Source of the DNA: Veillonella magna DSM 19857
Lineage (GTDB): Bacteria > Bacillota > Negativicutes > Veillonellales > Veillonellaceae
Assembly: GCF_000428745.1 (NCBI RefSeq)
Contig: NZ_AUAN01000011.1
Coordinates: 1-56,757, forward strand
DNA length: 56,757 nt
Direction of reading: 5' to 3'
Shown in pieces: positions 44,654 to 53,357 of this stretch (positions are counted from its first letter, which is position 1; each line of letters begins with the position of its first letter). The notes beneath the pieces were generated by a model. That model was given only the letters and a program-made list of their open reading frames with translations, was not told where the DNA came from and made no database searches. Position numbers and translations under genes: made by a program.

Positions 44654-45820
44654 TTATTGCTCATCGGTATCTGAATCACTAGCTTTAGTTTCGGATACAT
44701 GTTGTGTTGTATGATGATATAACGTAAACGCTAAGCGCAGAACCATAAAATCATGGTAGTTTCGCAAGTCATAACCGGTAATGCGACGGAGCTTTTGAAT
44801 TTGGTATTGCAATGTATTTTTGTGAATAAAGAGTTCATCGGCAATACTGGAAATAGATCCGTTATGAGCTTCAAAGAGTTGTAAGATGTGGTAGAACTCT
44901 TCTAACTCTTTATCGGTTAATTGTCCGAGTACCTTTTCTTGTAGTTGTTGTTGGCGATATGTATTTTCCGGATTAAATAAAAGTTCTATCGTTAAGTCAT
45001 CATAGTTAACGATGCATGAAACTTCCGGTCGTGCTGTGTAGGTATCTTGTACTAGTTGAGCATCGCGATAAGAGGTACGGAAATCACGGTGAACGCGACT
45101 TCCGATGGCAACAACCATAGAGGGATAGTTAAACTTTAGTTCTTCGATTTGTTGCAAACAAGGCAGGAGCTGAGAGGTAGTTTTTTCTTTATAGAGAAGA
45201 ACCATCATTTGTTCGTGCTCAGTCCAAAGAATACTACTTTTTACTAATGGAGGGAGTTGTTCCGTATACTGTTCTAGGAGACGACGGACATCTTTGAGAA
45301 AGTTGAATTGCGATGTGTCAGAATGAATGAGTACGATGCGTTTGTAATCGTCATCGGACCGCCAAAAGGAAAGAGTTGCCTCGTCCCAACGTTCGGCAAA
45401 GTTTTGCGGATAGAAAATTAAATCCTCCAGTAGCATACGATTGCGATCGACTTCGCGTTGTTTGACATTTCTGAATTCTTCTTCCAAAATCAGAATTTCT
45501 GTCATTTTACGAATAATATTGCCAAAGGTAATTACTTGCTCTGGCGTTCCTGTAATGCCAATTACGGCAATGACTTCGCCATTTATATGGACGGGAAGGT
45601 TAATTCCGGGACGGGTACCTTCGTAACTATCGCTTTCGGAGATGACCAAGACACGTTTTAATTGGTATACGGTACGACCGGCTTCATGGAAAGTACCGAT
45701 ACGGTCCGGATCTGTACTGGCTATTATAGTGCCATCGGAATCGATGAAGTTGATATCTTGTTTAATAATAGACTTCATACTTTCGACGATGTTTTGTGCT
45801 AAATGTGGGGAAACCTTCAT
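44654..45820 (-). CDS. CdaR/PucR-family transcriptional regulator
   Basis: 388 residues. The N-terminal sugar-diacid recognition domain (LAQNIVESMKSIIKQDINFIDSDGTIIASTDPDRIGTFHEAG) is that of CdaR/GarR-type regulators; the C-terminal PucR helix-turn-helix is NGSISSIADELFIHKNTLQYQIQKLRRITGYDLRN (about 310-345). Ligands in the family are glycerate or sugar diacids. It converges on hutH and has its own promoter; target genes are not evident. Confidence 0.88.
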   Translation of the reverse strand: MKVSPHLAQNIVESMKSIIKQDINFIDSDGTIIASTDPDRIGTFHEAGRTVYQLKRVLVISESDSYEGTRPGINLPVHINGEVIAVIGITGTPEQVITFGNIIRKMTEILILEEEFRNVKQREVDRNRMLLEDLIFYPQNFAERWDEATLSFWRSDDDYKRIVLIHSDTSQFNFLKDVRRLLEQYTEQLPPLVKSSILWTEHEQMMVLLYKEKTTSQLLPCLQQIEELKFNYPSMVVAIGSRVHRDFRTSYRDAQLVQDTYTARPEVSCIVNYDDLTIELLFNPENTYRQQQLQEKVLGQLTDKELEEFYHILQLFEAHNGSISSIADELFIHKNTLQYQIQKLRRITGYDLRNYHDFMVLRLAFTLYHHTTQHVSETKASDSDTDEQ

Positions 45821-45902
45821 AGGTGACCCTCCTTTGCTGTAGAAAGACTTATGTAATGGAGTATGCGTTTATTTGGTACGTATACTATATATACATATAG
45901 CC

Positions 45903-45931
45903 ATTATAACCTATGCTCGTATAGACCTCAA
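45903..45931 (-). promoter_or_regulatory. Promoter of CdaR-type regulator
   Basis: On the minus strand TTGAGG (45926-45931), 17 bp, TATAAT (45903-45908). Confidence 0.65.
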
Positions 45932-45970
45932 GAAAAAAGGAATCTAAGTAGGCAGAGTAATGCATAATTG

Positions 45971-45988
45971 ATACATAGGACTATGTAT
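45971..45988. promoter_or_regulatory. 18-bp palindrome in divergent region
   Basis: ATACATAG-GA-CTATGTAT, a perfect 8-bp dyad with a 2-bp centre, 60 bp upstream of the TGGTATAAT (46046-46054) serving the flavin oxidoreductase. Looks like an operator for a dimeric repressor; regulator unknown. Confidence 0.45.
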
Positions 45989-46045
45989 GATGGGGGAGTT
46001 GCACAATCAGCAATAGCATATTTACTATATTTATCATTTTCGATA

Positions 46046-46054
46046 TGGTATAAT
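46046..46054 (+). promoter_or_regulatory. Extended -10 promoter
   Basis: TGGTATAAT, 63 bp before the oxidoreductase start; no good -35. Confidence 0.55.
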
Positions 46055-46117
46055 ATATGCGAGAAAAAGGGTGTATTACAAACGCAGACTATTATAGTTT
46101 CAAGAAAGGATGTAACT

Positions 46118-47635
46118 ATGAAGACCTATGATATTATCGTAGTAGGTACCGGCGGTGCTACTATTGTAGCTGACGCGGCTATTGCTAAAGGTAAAAAAGT
46201 AGCCATTATAGAAAAAGGAAAATTCGGTGGTACATGTCTTACTCGCGGATGCATTCCTACAAAGGTAATGGTTACCGTAGCCGATGCGGTTCGTGAGATA
46301 GAGGAATTGCCTAAAATTGGTGTAAAGGTAACTCCGGCTACCATTGATTGGGATATAATGAGTAAACGTGTATGGCATAAAATTGACGAGAGCAAAGGCG
46401 TTGAATCTTATTATGATGGTTTTGAAAATGTAGATGTGTATCGCGGCGCGGCGTCCTTCGTACGTGATAAAGTAATTATGGTAACGATGAAGGATGGTAC
46501 GGTCACTGATGAATTGACGGCACCGATTATTGTTTTGGGTGTGGGAGGACACACTAAAATCAACACTATTCCCGGTTTGGAAGAGGCCGGTTATATGAGC
46601 AGTGAAAGTTTATTCGGTGAAAAATATCCGAAGGCACCTTTTAAACGACTTATCGTTATGGGGGGCGGTCCTATCGGAACCGAGTTTGCCCATGTATTTG
46701 CTGCGGCAGGAACAGAGGTAACATTGATTCAGCATAATCGTCGATTGTTACCCAAAGAAGATGAAGAGATTTCGGCACAAATTTATAAAGACATTACTAA
46801 ATTGGGGATACGTGTTATCCTGAATCAGGAACCTGAAGAAGTGCGCGTGGAAAACGGTGAAAAAGTAGTTGTTATTCGTGATCGAGCCACCGGAGAGCTT
46901 CAGGAAATACGGGGTGAGGAAATTCTGATGGCTTCCGGTATTGTTCCGGCAACAGAAGAACTTCACTTAGAAAATACGTCAATTAAGACAAAGCGTGGCG
47001 GTTGGATTATGACCAATGAATTTTTGGAAACCTCCGTTGACGGAGTATATGCGTTAGGTGACGTCAATGGGGAAGCACCGTTCCGTCATAAGGCAAATTA
47101 TGAAGCTGATATTTTGGCCCATAATTTATATCATGCATCGTCTCCGGAGGATTTTAGATGGGCTCGTTACGATCTTGTTCCGGCCGTTACTTTTACGTAC
47201 CCCCAGGTGGGCCATGTAGGATTGACGGAAGCAGAGGCAATAGAAAAAGGTTATGATGTAGGTACGGGGAAGAATTTCTATTCCGCCTCGGCAAAAGGGT
47301 TTGCCATGGGATTTGATCCGGGTGATGACCATGATGGCTTTGTAAAAATCGTGGTGGATAAAGCGACCAATCATATTCTCGGGGTTCATGTTATCGGGCC
47401 ACAGGCATCTATTTTGTTCCAACCGTTTGTTAATTTGTTGAATAGTGGTGATACGCCATTACAGGCAATTAATGAAGAAATAGGTTCTGCGTTAACGAAG
47501 AAGTTGCGCGCTAAAGGGTTGGTACGTAAAATGGATCCGCATTCGGTTATTACTGTAGGAGAAACTATGACACCACACCCGACATTATCGGAAATCATTA
47601 TGTGGACACAGGTATACTACGAACATCGCTGGTAA
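46118..47635 (+). CDS. Class I pyridine nucleotide-disulfide oxidoreductase (lipoamide dehydrogenase-like)
   Basis: 505 residues from the ATG at 46118 (AGAAAGGA upstream); the longer frame runs back across the promoter. FAD site VVGTGGATIVADA, redox pair C40/C45 in GGTCLTRGCIPTK, second Rossmann GGGPIGTEFAHVFAAAGTEV and the C-terminal active-site His in MTPHPTLSEI. The family norm is CLNVGCIP; Thr-Arg here and the unusual GTGGAT motif recall mycothione-reductase-like relatives. No 2-oxoacid dehydrogenase genes adjoin, so a lipoamide role is uncertain. Confidence 0.87.
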   Translation: MKTYDIIVVGTGGATIVADAAIAKGKKVAIIEKGKFGGTCLTRGCIPTKVMVTVADAVREIEELPKIGVKVTPATIDWDIMSKRVWHKIDESKGVESYYDGFENVDVYRGAASFVRDKVIMVTMKDGTVTDELTAPIIVLGVGGHTKINTIPGLEEAGYMSSESLFGEKYPKAPFKRLIVMGGGPIGTEFAHVFAAAGTEVTLIQHNRRLLPKEDEEISAQIYKDITKLGIRVILNQEPEEVRVENGEKVVVIRDRATGELQEIRGEEILMASGIVPATEELHLENTSIKTKRGGWIMTNEFLETSVDGVYALGDVNGEAPFRHKANYEADILAHNLYHASSPEDFRWARYDLVPAVTFTYPQVGHVGLTEAEAIEKGYDVGTGKNFYSASAKGFAMGFDPGDDHDGFVKIVVDKATNHILGVHVIGPQASILFQPFVNLLNSGDTPLQAINEEIGSALTKKLRAKGLVRKMDPHSVITVGETMTPHPTLSEIIMWTQVYYEHRW

Positions 47636-47723
47636 GTCGTTATCTAATAGATAATTTAGGATGAATACCGGGTACGTTGTTCGTGACAGATACCTTGAAG
47701 CGGTATTGCTTATGTAAATTGAT

Positions 47724-47773
47724 ATATACGCTTACGGTTAGCGAAGGAGCTGATAGTAAGCGTATATTTTTTT
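47724..47773 (+). terminator. Terminator after oxidoreductase
   Basis: 12-bp stem (47724-47735 with 47756-47767), 20-nt loop, seven or more T. Confidence 0.9.
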
Positions 47774-47784
47774 ATTCTCACTAC

Positions 47785-47813
47785 TTGCAGTTTGTCGATA
47801 AAAAGAGTACAAT
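47785..47813 (+). promoter_or_regulatory. Promoter of CDF transporter
   Basis: TTGCAG (47785-47790), 17 bp, TACAAT (47808-47813). Confidence 0.6.
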
Positions 47814-47827
47814 AAACTAATCAATAA

Positions 47828-47846
47828 AATAATGATAATCTATTGA
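47828..47846 (+). promoter_or_regulatory. Fur-box-like sequence
   Basis: ATAATGATAATC (47829-47840) matches the left two thirds of the classical Fur box (GATAATGATAATCATTATC); the right third is poor. It lies just downstream of the promoter of a metal exporter, where a bound Fur-family protein would act. Confidence 0.4.
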
Positions 47847-47878
47847 GAACAATGAACAACAAATAGGGAGAGGTATCT

Positions 47879-49063
47879 ATGAGAGAATTTTTGATTGAGC
47901 AGTTTATAAAGAATCACGATATGATAAAGGTGCCAAGTGTTCGCACTCAGTATGGTAATGTAGCCAGTATCACCGGGGTGATTGTTAATTTATTAGTGTG
48001 CCTAGGTGAGTTGATTGTTGGCTGGCTCATTGGATCTATTGCTATGATCAGCGATGGTATTCATAATGTGGCGGATGCCGGTGGTTCGGCTATATCGTTT
48101 TTAAGCTTTCGCTTGGCTGCGAAAAAGCCGGATCAAGAGCATCCGTACGGGCATGGCAGGATGGAGTATTTATTCTCTATCGGATTTTCTATCATTCTGT
48201 TTGTATTAGCCATTCAGTTGATGATTGAAGCCGTCAATCGTATCATGCATCCGGAAATTGTTGATGTATCGGCAGTAGCCATTATTGTTATGCTTGTAGC
48301 TATGGGATTAAAAATATGGTTGGCTTCTTTTCTTAAGTATATGGGAAACAGAATTGATTCCCCAATCTTACGGGCTAATGCATTGGAATGCTTATCCGAT
48401 GTATGGGCTACAGCGGGAATTACGATCGGTTTGCTGGCAGGCAGTTTTCTAGAATATCCTATTGATGGATATCTGGGAGCTATCGTAGCATTGATGATTG
48501 GTCGTGCCGGCTATCATGTATTTAAAGAATCTACAAGTCGTTTGCTCGGTAATGAACCGACACCGGAACGAGTTCGTGAAATTGCTGATTTTGTACAAAG
48601 CTTTGATGGAGTATTAGGCGTTCATGATTTGATGATTCATGATTATGGTCCGGGGCATGAATTTGCCAGTATTCATGTAGAAGTGGATGCTAATCAAGAT
48701 ATCATTAAGAGCCATAATATGATTGATCATATAGAACGAAAGGCATTGGAAGAATTACATTTAAAATTAACTATTCATATGGATCCTCTGTTACGTGATG
48801 AACAAACTATGGCTATTTATGAACAAATTCGCAGTGTGGTGAAGGCGTATGATGATCGTATCAGTATTCATGACTTACGTGCTATTGAATCGGATGATCA
48901 TCTGAATGTGTTATTTGATATGGTTGTGCCGTATACGGAAAAGCAACGTAAGGATGAAATAAGTCAATCCATTAAGAGAATATTAGAAGCAATGAATCCG
49001 TACTATCATGTAACGATTAATGCTGAACATAGTTATATTGGCGAAGAGCGAATTCATGAGTAA
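47879..49063 (+). CDS. Cation diffusion facilitator (CDF) family metal exporter
   Basis: 394 residues. Six membrane helices in the first 220; the metal-site motif ISDGIHNVADAGGSAISF near 58-75 and a second HPYGHGRMEYL. The cytoplasmic C-terminal part (about 225-390) is longer than the usual single domain, with two stretches resembling the dimerisation domain (VLGVHDLMIHDYGPGHEFASIHVEVDAN and RISIHDLRAIESDDHLNVLFDMVVP). Exports Zn, Fe or Mn; metal not assignable. Promoter and Fur-like site lie upstream. Confidence 0.9.
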   Translation: MREFLIEQFIKNHDMIKVPSVRTQYGNVASITGVIVNLLVCLGELIVGWLIGSIAMISDGIHNVADAGGSAISFLSFRLAAKKPDQEHPYGHGRMEYLFSIGFSIILFVLAIQLMIEAVNRIMHPEIVDVSAVAIIVMLVAMGLKIWLASFLKYMGNRIDSPILRANALECLSDVWATAGITIGLLAGSFLEYPIDGYLGAIVALMIGRAGYHVFKESTSRLLGNEPTPERVREIADFVQSFDGVLGVHDLMIHDYGPGHEFASIHVEVDANQDIIKSHNMIDHIERKALEELHLKLTIHMDPLLRDEQTMAIYEQIRSVVKAYDDRISIHDLRAIESDDHLNVLFDMVVPYTEKQRKDEISQSIKRILEAMNPYYHVTINAEHSYIGEERIHE

Positions 49064-49080
49064 TAACTGAGATGTCTAAA

Positions 49081-49127
49081 AAAGAAGACCTTGTAACGAT
49101 GTGTAATTATCGTTACAAGGTCTTTTC
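49081..49127. terminator. Bidirectional terminator between CDF gene and sstT
   Basis: About 18-bp stem (49083-49100 with 49109-49126), 8-nt loop, T-rich tail, between convergent genes. Confidence 0.88.
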
Positions 49128-49210
49128 GTATGTAATATGTGAATTTTTTTGTTGTGTATTAAATCTTAAGTAGATAGTTTTGTAATGAGAGCGTATATGT
49201 TGATATACTC

Positions 49211-50461
49211 TTATGCATTACGGGATACATTCATTTTTACAGCATTGATATCTTCCGGATATCCGTTGCGAGAAAAGTCGGCAGCGGCCGTGAAGAGAAT
49301 ATCGGTGGAGGAGTTAAGTGCTGTTTCGGTAGAGTCTTGCAATACACCGATAATGAAACCAACGCCAACTACTTGCATGGCAATATCATTATTAATGCCG
49401 AATAAGCTGCAAGCGAGCGGGATTAGTAGCAAGGATCCTCCGGCGACACCGGATGCTCCGCAAGCACCGATAGTGGCAATAACGCTTAATAAAATTGCGG
49501 TGGCAATATCCACTTGGATATGTAACGTATTTACAGCAGCTAACGTCATGATCGTAATAGTAATAGCCGCGCCGCCCATATTAATCGTGGCACCCAACGG
49601 AATAGAAATAGAATACGTATCAGGGTTAACACCGAGACGTTTGGCAAGGTCCATATTTACAGGAATATTAGCAGCAGAGCTGCGAGTGAAGAAGGCGGTA
49701 ATACCGGATTCACGCAGACATTTGAATACCAGCGGATATGGATTGCGTTTTAAATACGTGAATACAATAATAGGATTTACGATTAAAGCTACAAAGAACA
49801 TACTACCTAAGAGTACACCCAACAGTTTAGCATAACCGATTAAGGCTTCAATACCATTGGTAGCAATAGATTCGGCCACGAGCCCCATAATACCAAAAGG
49901 AGCTAAACGAATTACCCATTGAACTACTTTAGTAACAGCTTCGGAAATATGGGATACCATTTCTTTAGTATCATCGGCAACACCGCGTAAAGCTAGACCA
50001 AAGAGCACGGCCCAACCGAGAATCCCGATGTAATTACCTGTCATTAAGGCATGAACCGGATTATCGACTACGTTCTTCAATACGGTTATCAATACTTCGG
50101 CAATCCCTTCCGGAGGTTTTGCATCGCCTGCTGCTTCTGCTAAATGTAATACGGTGGGGAAGGTAAAGCTTGCGATTACGGCTACAGCGGCAGATAAGAA
50201 TGTGCCTAATACATACATGAATAAAATATGTCGCATCCCCGTTTTTTGTCCGGCGCGATGTTTACTTACAGCAGCGACAACCAAGAAAAAGACTAATACA
50301 GGTGCAATCCCTTTTAAAGCACCTACAAAGATAACACCTAACAGCGATAACTCAACAGCCACCTCAGGTGCAAATAATGCGGCTGCGATACCTATGATTA
50401 AGCCGATGATAATTTGCTTAATCAAGCTCATGCGATTGAGCTTTTGTAAAAATGCTTTCAT
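49211..50461 (-). CDS. sstT: Serine/threonine:sodium symporter SstT
   Basis: 416 residues from the minus-strand ATG at 50461 (AGAGGAG upstream); a GTG three codons earlier is less likely. DAACS family: [16 protein letters not shown] start, [45 protein letters not shown] and [20 protein letters not shown] carry the substrate/sodium sites. Imports Ser and Thr. Confidence 0.95.
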   Translation of the reverse strand: MKAFLQKLNRMSLIKQIIIGLIIGIAAALFAPEVAVELSLLGVIFVGALKGIAPVLVFFLVVAAVSKHRAGQKTGMRHILFMYVLGTFLSAAVAVIASFTFPTVLHLAEAAGDAKPPEGIAEVLITVLKNVVDNPVHALMTGNYIGILGWAVLFGLALRGVADDTKEMVSHISEAVTKVVQWVIRLAPFGIMGLVAESIATNGIEALIGYAKLLGVLLGSMFFVALIVNPIIVFTYLKRNPYPLVFKCLRESGITAFFTRSSAANIPVNMDLAKRLGVNPDTYSISIPLGATINMGGAAITITIMTLAAVNTLHIQVDIATAILLSVIATIGACGASGVAGGSLLLIPLACSLFGINNDIAMQVVGVGFIIGVLQDSTETALNSSTDILFTAAADFSRNGYPEDINAVKMNVSRNA

Positions 50462-50538
50462 ACTAATCACTCCTCTGTTCTACACATACTACATGAATAC
50501 AATACATTATCAAGTTCTACTCTGTGAGGACATATGTC

Positions 50539-50567
50539 ATTATAAAACGGATAAGAAATATTGGCAA
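50539..50567 (-). promoter_or_regulatory. sstT promoter
   Basis: On the minus strand TTGCCA (50562-50567), 17 bp, TATAAT (50539-50544). The transposon inserted 36 bp beyond it, so the promoter is intact. Confidence 0.75.
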
Positions 50568-50691
50568 GGGGGAATTTGAAAAAATTGAATTTTTAAAATA
50601 TAAGGCTCTGTCACAACAAATGGTTGATTTTTGACGAGAAATAGCGTATAATAATAGTAAGAAACAGTACCACCGAAGGAGGTAATTGGAT

Positions 50692-51729
50692 ATGCCTACT
50701 ATCAAAGACGCATTAGATATTATCGGTAAGTTGACTGTCGCAGAGCAGGAAAGCCTTAAAACAATGCTTTTAAGTCCTGCCTTTGTAAAGTCTTTGAATA
50801 TTGAAGATTTCGTAGCAAAGGAACGCTTTGCAAATGGTCGTGTATGCCCTCTTTGTGGCTGTATCCATGTGGTTCGCAATGGTCATCGTAAAGATGGCAC
50901 ACAGCGATATGTATGTAAGGATTGTGGCAAGTCCTTCGTGATTGCTACGAACTCCATTGTGTCTGGTACAAGAAAAGACTTGTCCGTGTGGGAGCAGTAC
51001 ATTGATTGTATGATGAATGGCTTATCCATTCGTAAGACTGCTGTTGCTTGTGGGATTCACAGAAACACCGCATTCCTTTGGAGACACAAGATTTTGGATG
51101 CACTTCAGAATATGGCAGACGATGTTACCCTTGACGGCATTATTGAGGCTGACGAAACTTTTTTCGCCATCTCGTACAAGGGCAATCATAGCAAGAGTAA
51201 GACATTTGCTATGCCACGCAAGGCTCATAAGCGTGGTCATTCTACACATATCAGAGGCTTGTCCCAAGAAAAGGTATGTGTTCCTTGTGCGGTTAATAGG
51301 AATGGCTTGTCTATCTCCAAGATTACGAATACTGGTAGAGTTTCTACAAGAGATTTACATCATATTTATGATGGTAGGATTAAGACCAATTCCACTCTTG
51401 TTACGGACAAGATGAACTCCTATGTGAGATTTACAAATGCCAATGGTATTGACCTTGTGCAGTTAAAGACTGGCAAAGCCAAGAAAGGCATTTATAATAT
51501 CCAACATATCAATAGCTACCATAGCCAGCTAAAGAGGTTTATGCGTGGCTTTAACGGTGTTTCTACCAAGTATCTGAACAACTATCTTGTGTGGAATAAC
51601 CTTGTAAATTACGCCAAAGAAAGCGACATGGAGAAAAGGAACATCTTCTTAACTTTTGTTTTGGCAACATTGAAAACTGCTAAATGCAGAGATTTATCAA
51701 ACAGACCAGCAGTTCCTCTGGTCGCCTAA
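50692..51729 (+). CDS. IS1595-family transposase (ISSag10-like)
   Basis: 345 residues from the ATG at 50692 with AAGGAGG upstream. N-terminal zinc ribbon CPLCGC...CKDCGK (about 47-70), helix-turn-helix GLSIRKTAVACGIHRNTAFLWRHKIL, then the ISXO2-like catalytic domain with IEADETFF, VTDKMNSY and NSYHSQLKRFMRGF. Full length, apparently functional. Promoter TTGATT (50624-50629), 17 bp, TATAAT (50647-50652) lies at the left end. Confidence 0.94.
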   Translation: MPTIKDALDIIGKLTVAEQESLKTMLLSPAFVKSLNIEDFVAKERFANGRVCPLCGCIHVVRNGHRKDGTQRYVCKDCGKSFVIATNSIVSGTRKDLSVWEQYIDCMMNGLSIRKTAVACGIHRNTAFLWRHKILDALQNMADDVTLDGIIEADETFFAISYKGNHSKSKTFAMPRKAHKRGHSTHIRGLSQEKVCVPCAVNRNGLSISKITNTGRVSTRDLHHIYDGRIKTNSTLVTDKMNSYVRFTNANGIDLVQLKTGKAKKGIYNIQHINSYHSQLKRFMRGFNGVSTKYLNNYLVWNNLVNYAKESDMEKRNIFLTFVLATLKTAKCRDLSNRPAVPLVA

Positions 51730-51752
51730 TTAGAATTTGTGGAGATGATAAG

Positions 51753-52247
51753 ATGGTCAATATAACAGATGTAAAACAGATTCTTCAATTTGCAATAGAT
51801 GCGGAGATTAAAGTCTTTCTTGATGGTGGCTGGGGTGTAGATGCTCTTCTTGGATATCAGTCAAGAGCCCATAATGATATTGACATTTTTGTAGAAAAGA
51901 ACGATTATCAGAACTTTATAGAAATAATGAAAGCTAATGGCTTTTATGAGATTAAGATGGAATATACAACATTGAACCATACTGTATGGGAAGATTTGAA
52001 AAACAGAATTATTGATTTGCATTGTTTTGAATATACGGACGAAGGTGAAATTCTTTATGATGGGGATTGTTTTCCGGTAGAAACTTTTTCGGGTAAAGGA
52101 AGAATTGAGGAAATAGAGGTTTCCTGTATTGAACCATATAGTCAAGTAATGTTCCATCTGGGATACGAGTTTGATGAAAATGATGCACATGATGTGAAGT
52201 TACTGTGTGAGACATTTCATATCGAAATTCCAAATGAGTATAGATAA
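51753..52247 (+). CDS. lnuC: Lincosamide nucleotidyltransferase Lnu(C)
   Basis: 164 residues, the exact length of Lnu(C), from the ATG at 51753 (GGAGATGA upstream). Nucleotidyltransferase motif DGGWGVDALLGYQSRAHNDIDIFVEK with catalytic Asp residues near 35-37. Adenylylates lincomycin and clindamycin, giving resistance. It is the passenger of the transposon, 23 bp after the transposase, and its base composition is lower in GC than the neighbours. Confidence 0.95.
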   Translation: MVNITDVKQILQFAIDAEIKVFLDGGWGVDALLGYQSRAHNDIDIFVEKNDYQNFIEIMKANGFYEIKMEYTTLNHTVWEDLKNRIIDLHCFEYTDEGEILYDGDCFPVETFSGKGRIEEIEVSCIEPYSQVMFHLGYEFDENDAHDVKLLCETFHIEIPNEYR

Positions 52248-52474
52248 CTGCAAATAACAGTTTGTAGGGGAGTTCTGATACTCCCCTATAAAAATGGCTA
52301 TTTATCAACTGTTTGTTGTGACATAGCCAAATATAAAAATTTTTTTGTATGAATACTAGCAGAAATAATAGTCATGAATTATAATATAGGGAACAGAACG
52401 AGGGACAGCTTGTCGTGAGGAAACAAGCCTGTTCTTTGTGAACATGGTTAGGTTGATTGGAAAGCAGGTTTACT

Positions 52475-53224
52475 ATGAAGGTGGAACGAGAACTATCGGC
52501 ACGTAAGTTTACTTCTTATTCGGATAAGGAAGCTTTTGTGCAGGGTGTTTTTTCAAATGTTGCGAAACATTACGATATAATGAATACAATTTTAAGTTTT
52601 CATCAAGATGCATACTGGCGCCGTTTTGCGGTGAAGCAGTTGGGGCTACAGCCGGGAAACCGCTTGCTTGATGTGGCTTGCGGAACGGGCATGTTGACCA
52701 AGGAAGCGTTGCGTCAAGAGCCGACGCTATCAGTGGAAGCACTGGATTTTAGTCCGGAAATGTTACAACATGGCGAGCAGCGTTTAGCAAAAGCAGGGCT
52801 TTTGGATCGTGTAAATTTGGTAGAAGGTGATGCGATGAGTTTGCCTTACCATAAAGATTCCTTCGATTGTGCTATGAGCGCGTTTGCTTTGCGTAATGTA
52901 CCGGATGTTATGCAGGCACTAAAGGAAATGAAACGTGTGGTTAAGCCGGGCGGGCGTGTTGTCACGTTGGAATTGGCAAAGCCAACTGCGTTTGGATTCA
53001 AGCAACTGTATTATCTATATTTTGAACATATTCTGCCTGTATTGGGTAAATTGAGTAAGGATAATTCATCGTATGCGTGGTTGCCGGAATCGTTGCGGAG
53101 ATATCCTCACCAGTCGCAGGTGTTGACTATGTTTGAAAAAGCCGGATATAAAGAAGCCACCTATTATGAACTGACCGGCGGTATTGTGGCAGTCCATGTA
53201 GGTGTTGTACCGGAAGAAGTATAG
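52475..53224 (+). CDS. ubiE: Demethylmenaquinone methyltransferase (UbiE/MenG)
   Basis: 249 residues from the ATG at 52475. VFSNVAKHYDIMNTILSFHQDAYWRR start, SAM site LLDVACGTGMLT near 62, then ALDFSPEMLQ, GDAMSLPY and FALRNVPD, all typical. Final methylation of menaquinone. Ribosome site is weak (CAGG); an upstream TATAAT (52380-52385) lies 50 bp from the transposon's right end. No other men genes nearby. Confidence 0.93.
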   Translation: MKVERELSARKFTSYSDKEAFVQGVFSNVAKHYDIMNTILSFHQDAYWRRFAVKQLGLQPGNRLLDVACGTGMLTKEALRQEPTLSVEALDFSPEMLQHGEQRLAKAGLLDRVNLVEGDAMSLPYHKDSFDCAMSAFALRNVPDVMQALKEMKRVVKPGGRVVTLELAKPTAFGFKQLYYLYFEHILPVLGKLSKDNSSYAWLPESLRRYPHQSQVLTMFEKAGYKEATYYELTGGIVAVHVGVVPEEV

Positions 53225-53232
53225 AGGTATTT

Positions 53233-53266
53233 AAGATGGTTCCTGCGATGGGAGCCATCTTTTTTA
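53233..53266 (+). terminator. ubiE terminator
   Basis: Stem 53233-53241 with 53253-53261 (one wobble), followed by six T. Confidence 0.8.
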
Positions 53267-53272
53267 TAATAA

Positions 53273-53339
53273 AAAAGGCCCCGATGTACTGAACCCCAAA
53301 TGTGTCTAACGAAAGGGATTCAGTTCGGAAGGGCCTTTT
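53273..53339 (-). terminator. Compound terminator of SIMPL-domain gene
   Basis: AAAAGGCCC (53273-53281) pairs with GGGCCTTTT (53331-53339); inside is a second dyad, ACTGAACCCC (53288-53297) with GGGATTCAGT (53315-53324). TGTACTGAACCCC resembles the terminal repeats of IS3-family (IS150-group) elements, so the inner part may be a relic of joined element ends. Confidence 0.7.
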
Positions 53340-53357
53340 GAAATTTAATTTATAGTG

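Larger units (their letters stand above)
50604..52328 (+). mobile_element. Complete lnu(C) transposon, MTnSag1 type (IS1595 family)
   Basis: 1725 bp. Left end GGCTCTGTCACAACAAA (50604-50620), right end on the minus strand GGCTATGTCACAACAAA; the inverted repeats run about 25 bp. The 8-bp target duplication AAATATAA is perfect (50596-50603 and 52329-52336), the size typical of IS1595-family elements. It carries a transposase and lnu(C), like MTnSag1 of Streptococcus agalactiae, which is recalled to be about this length and mobilisable by Tn916. It sits between sstT and ubiE and disrupts no gene. Confidence 0.95.

Noticed and set aside
49185-49835. 216-residue plus-strand open frame opposite sstT
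   Set aside because: Antisense to a clear SstT transporter; composition reflects the complementary strand.
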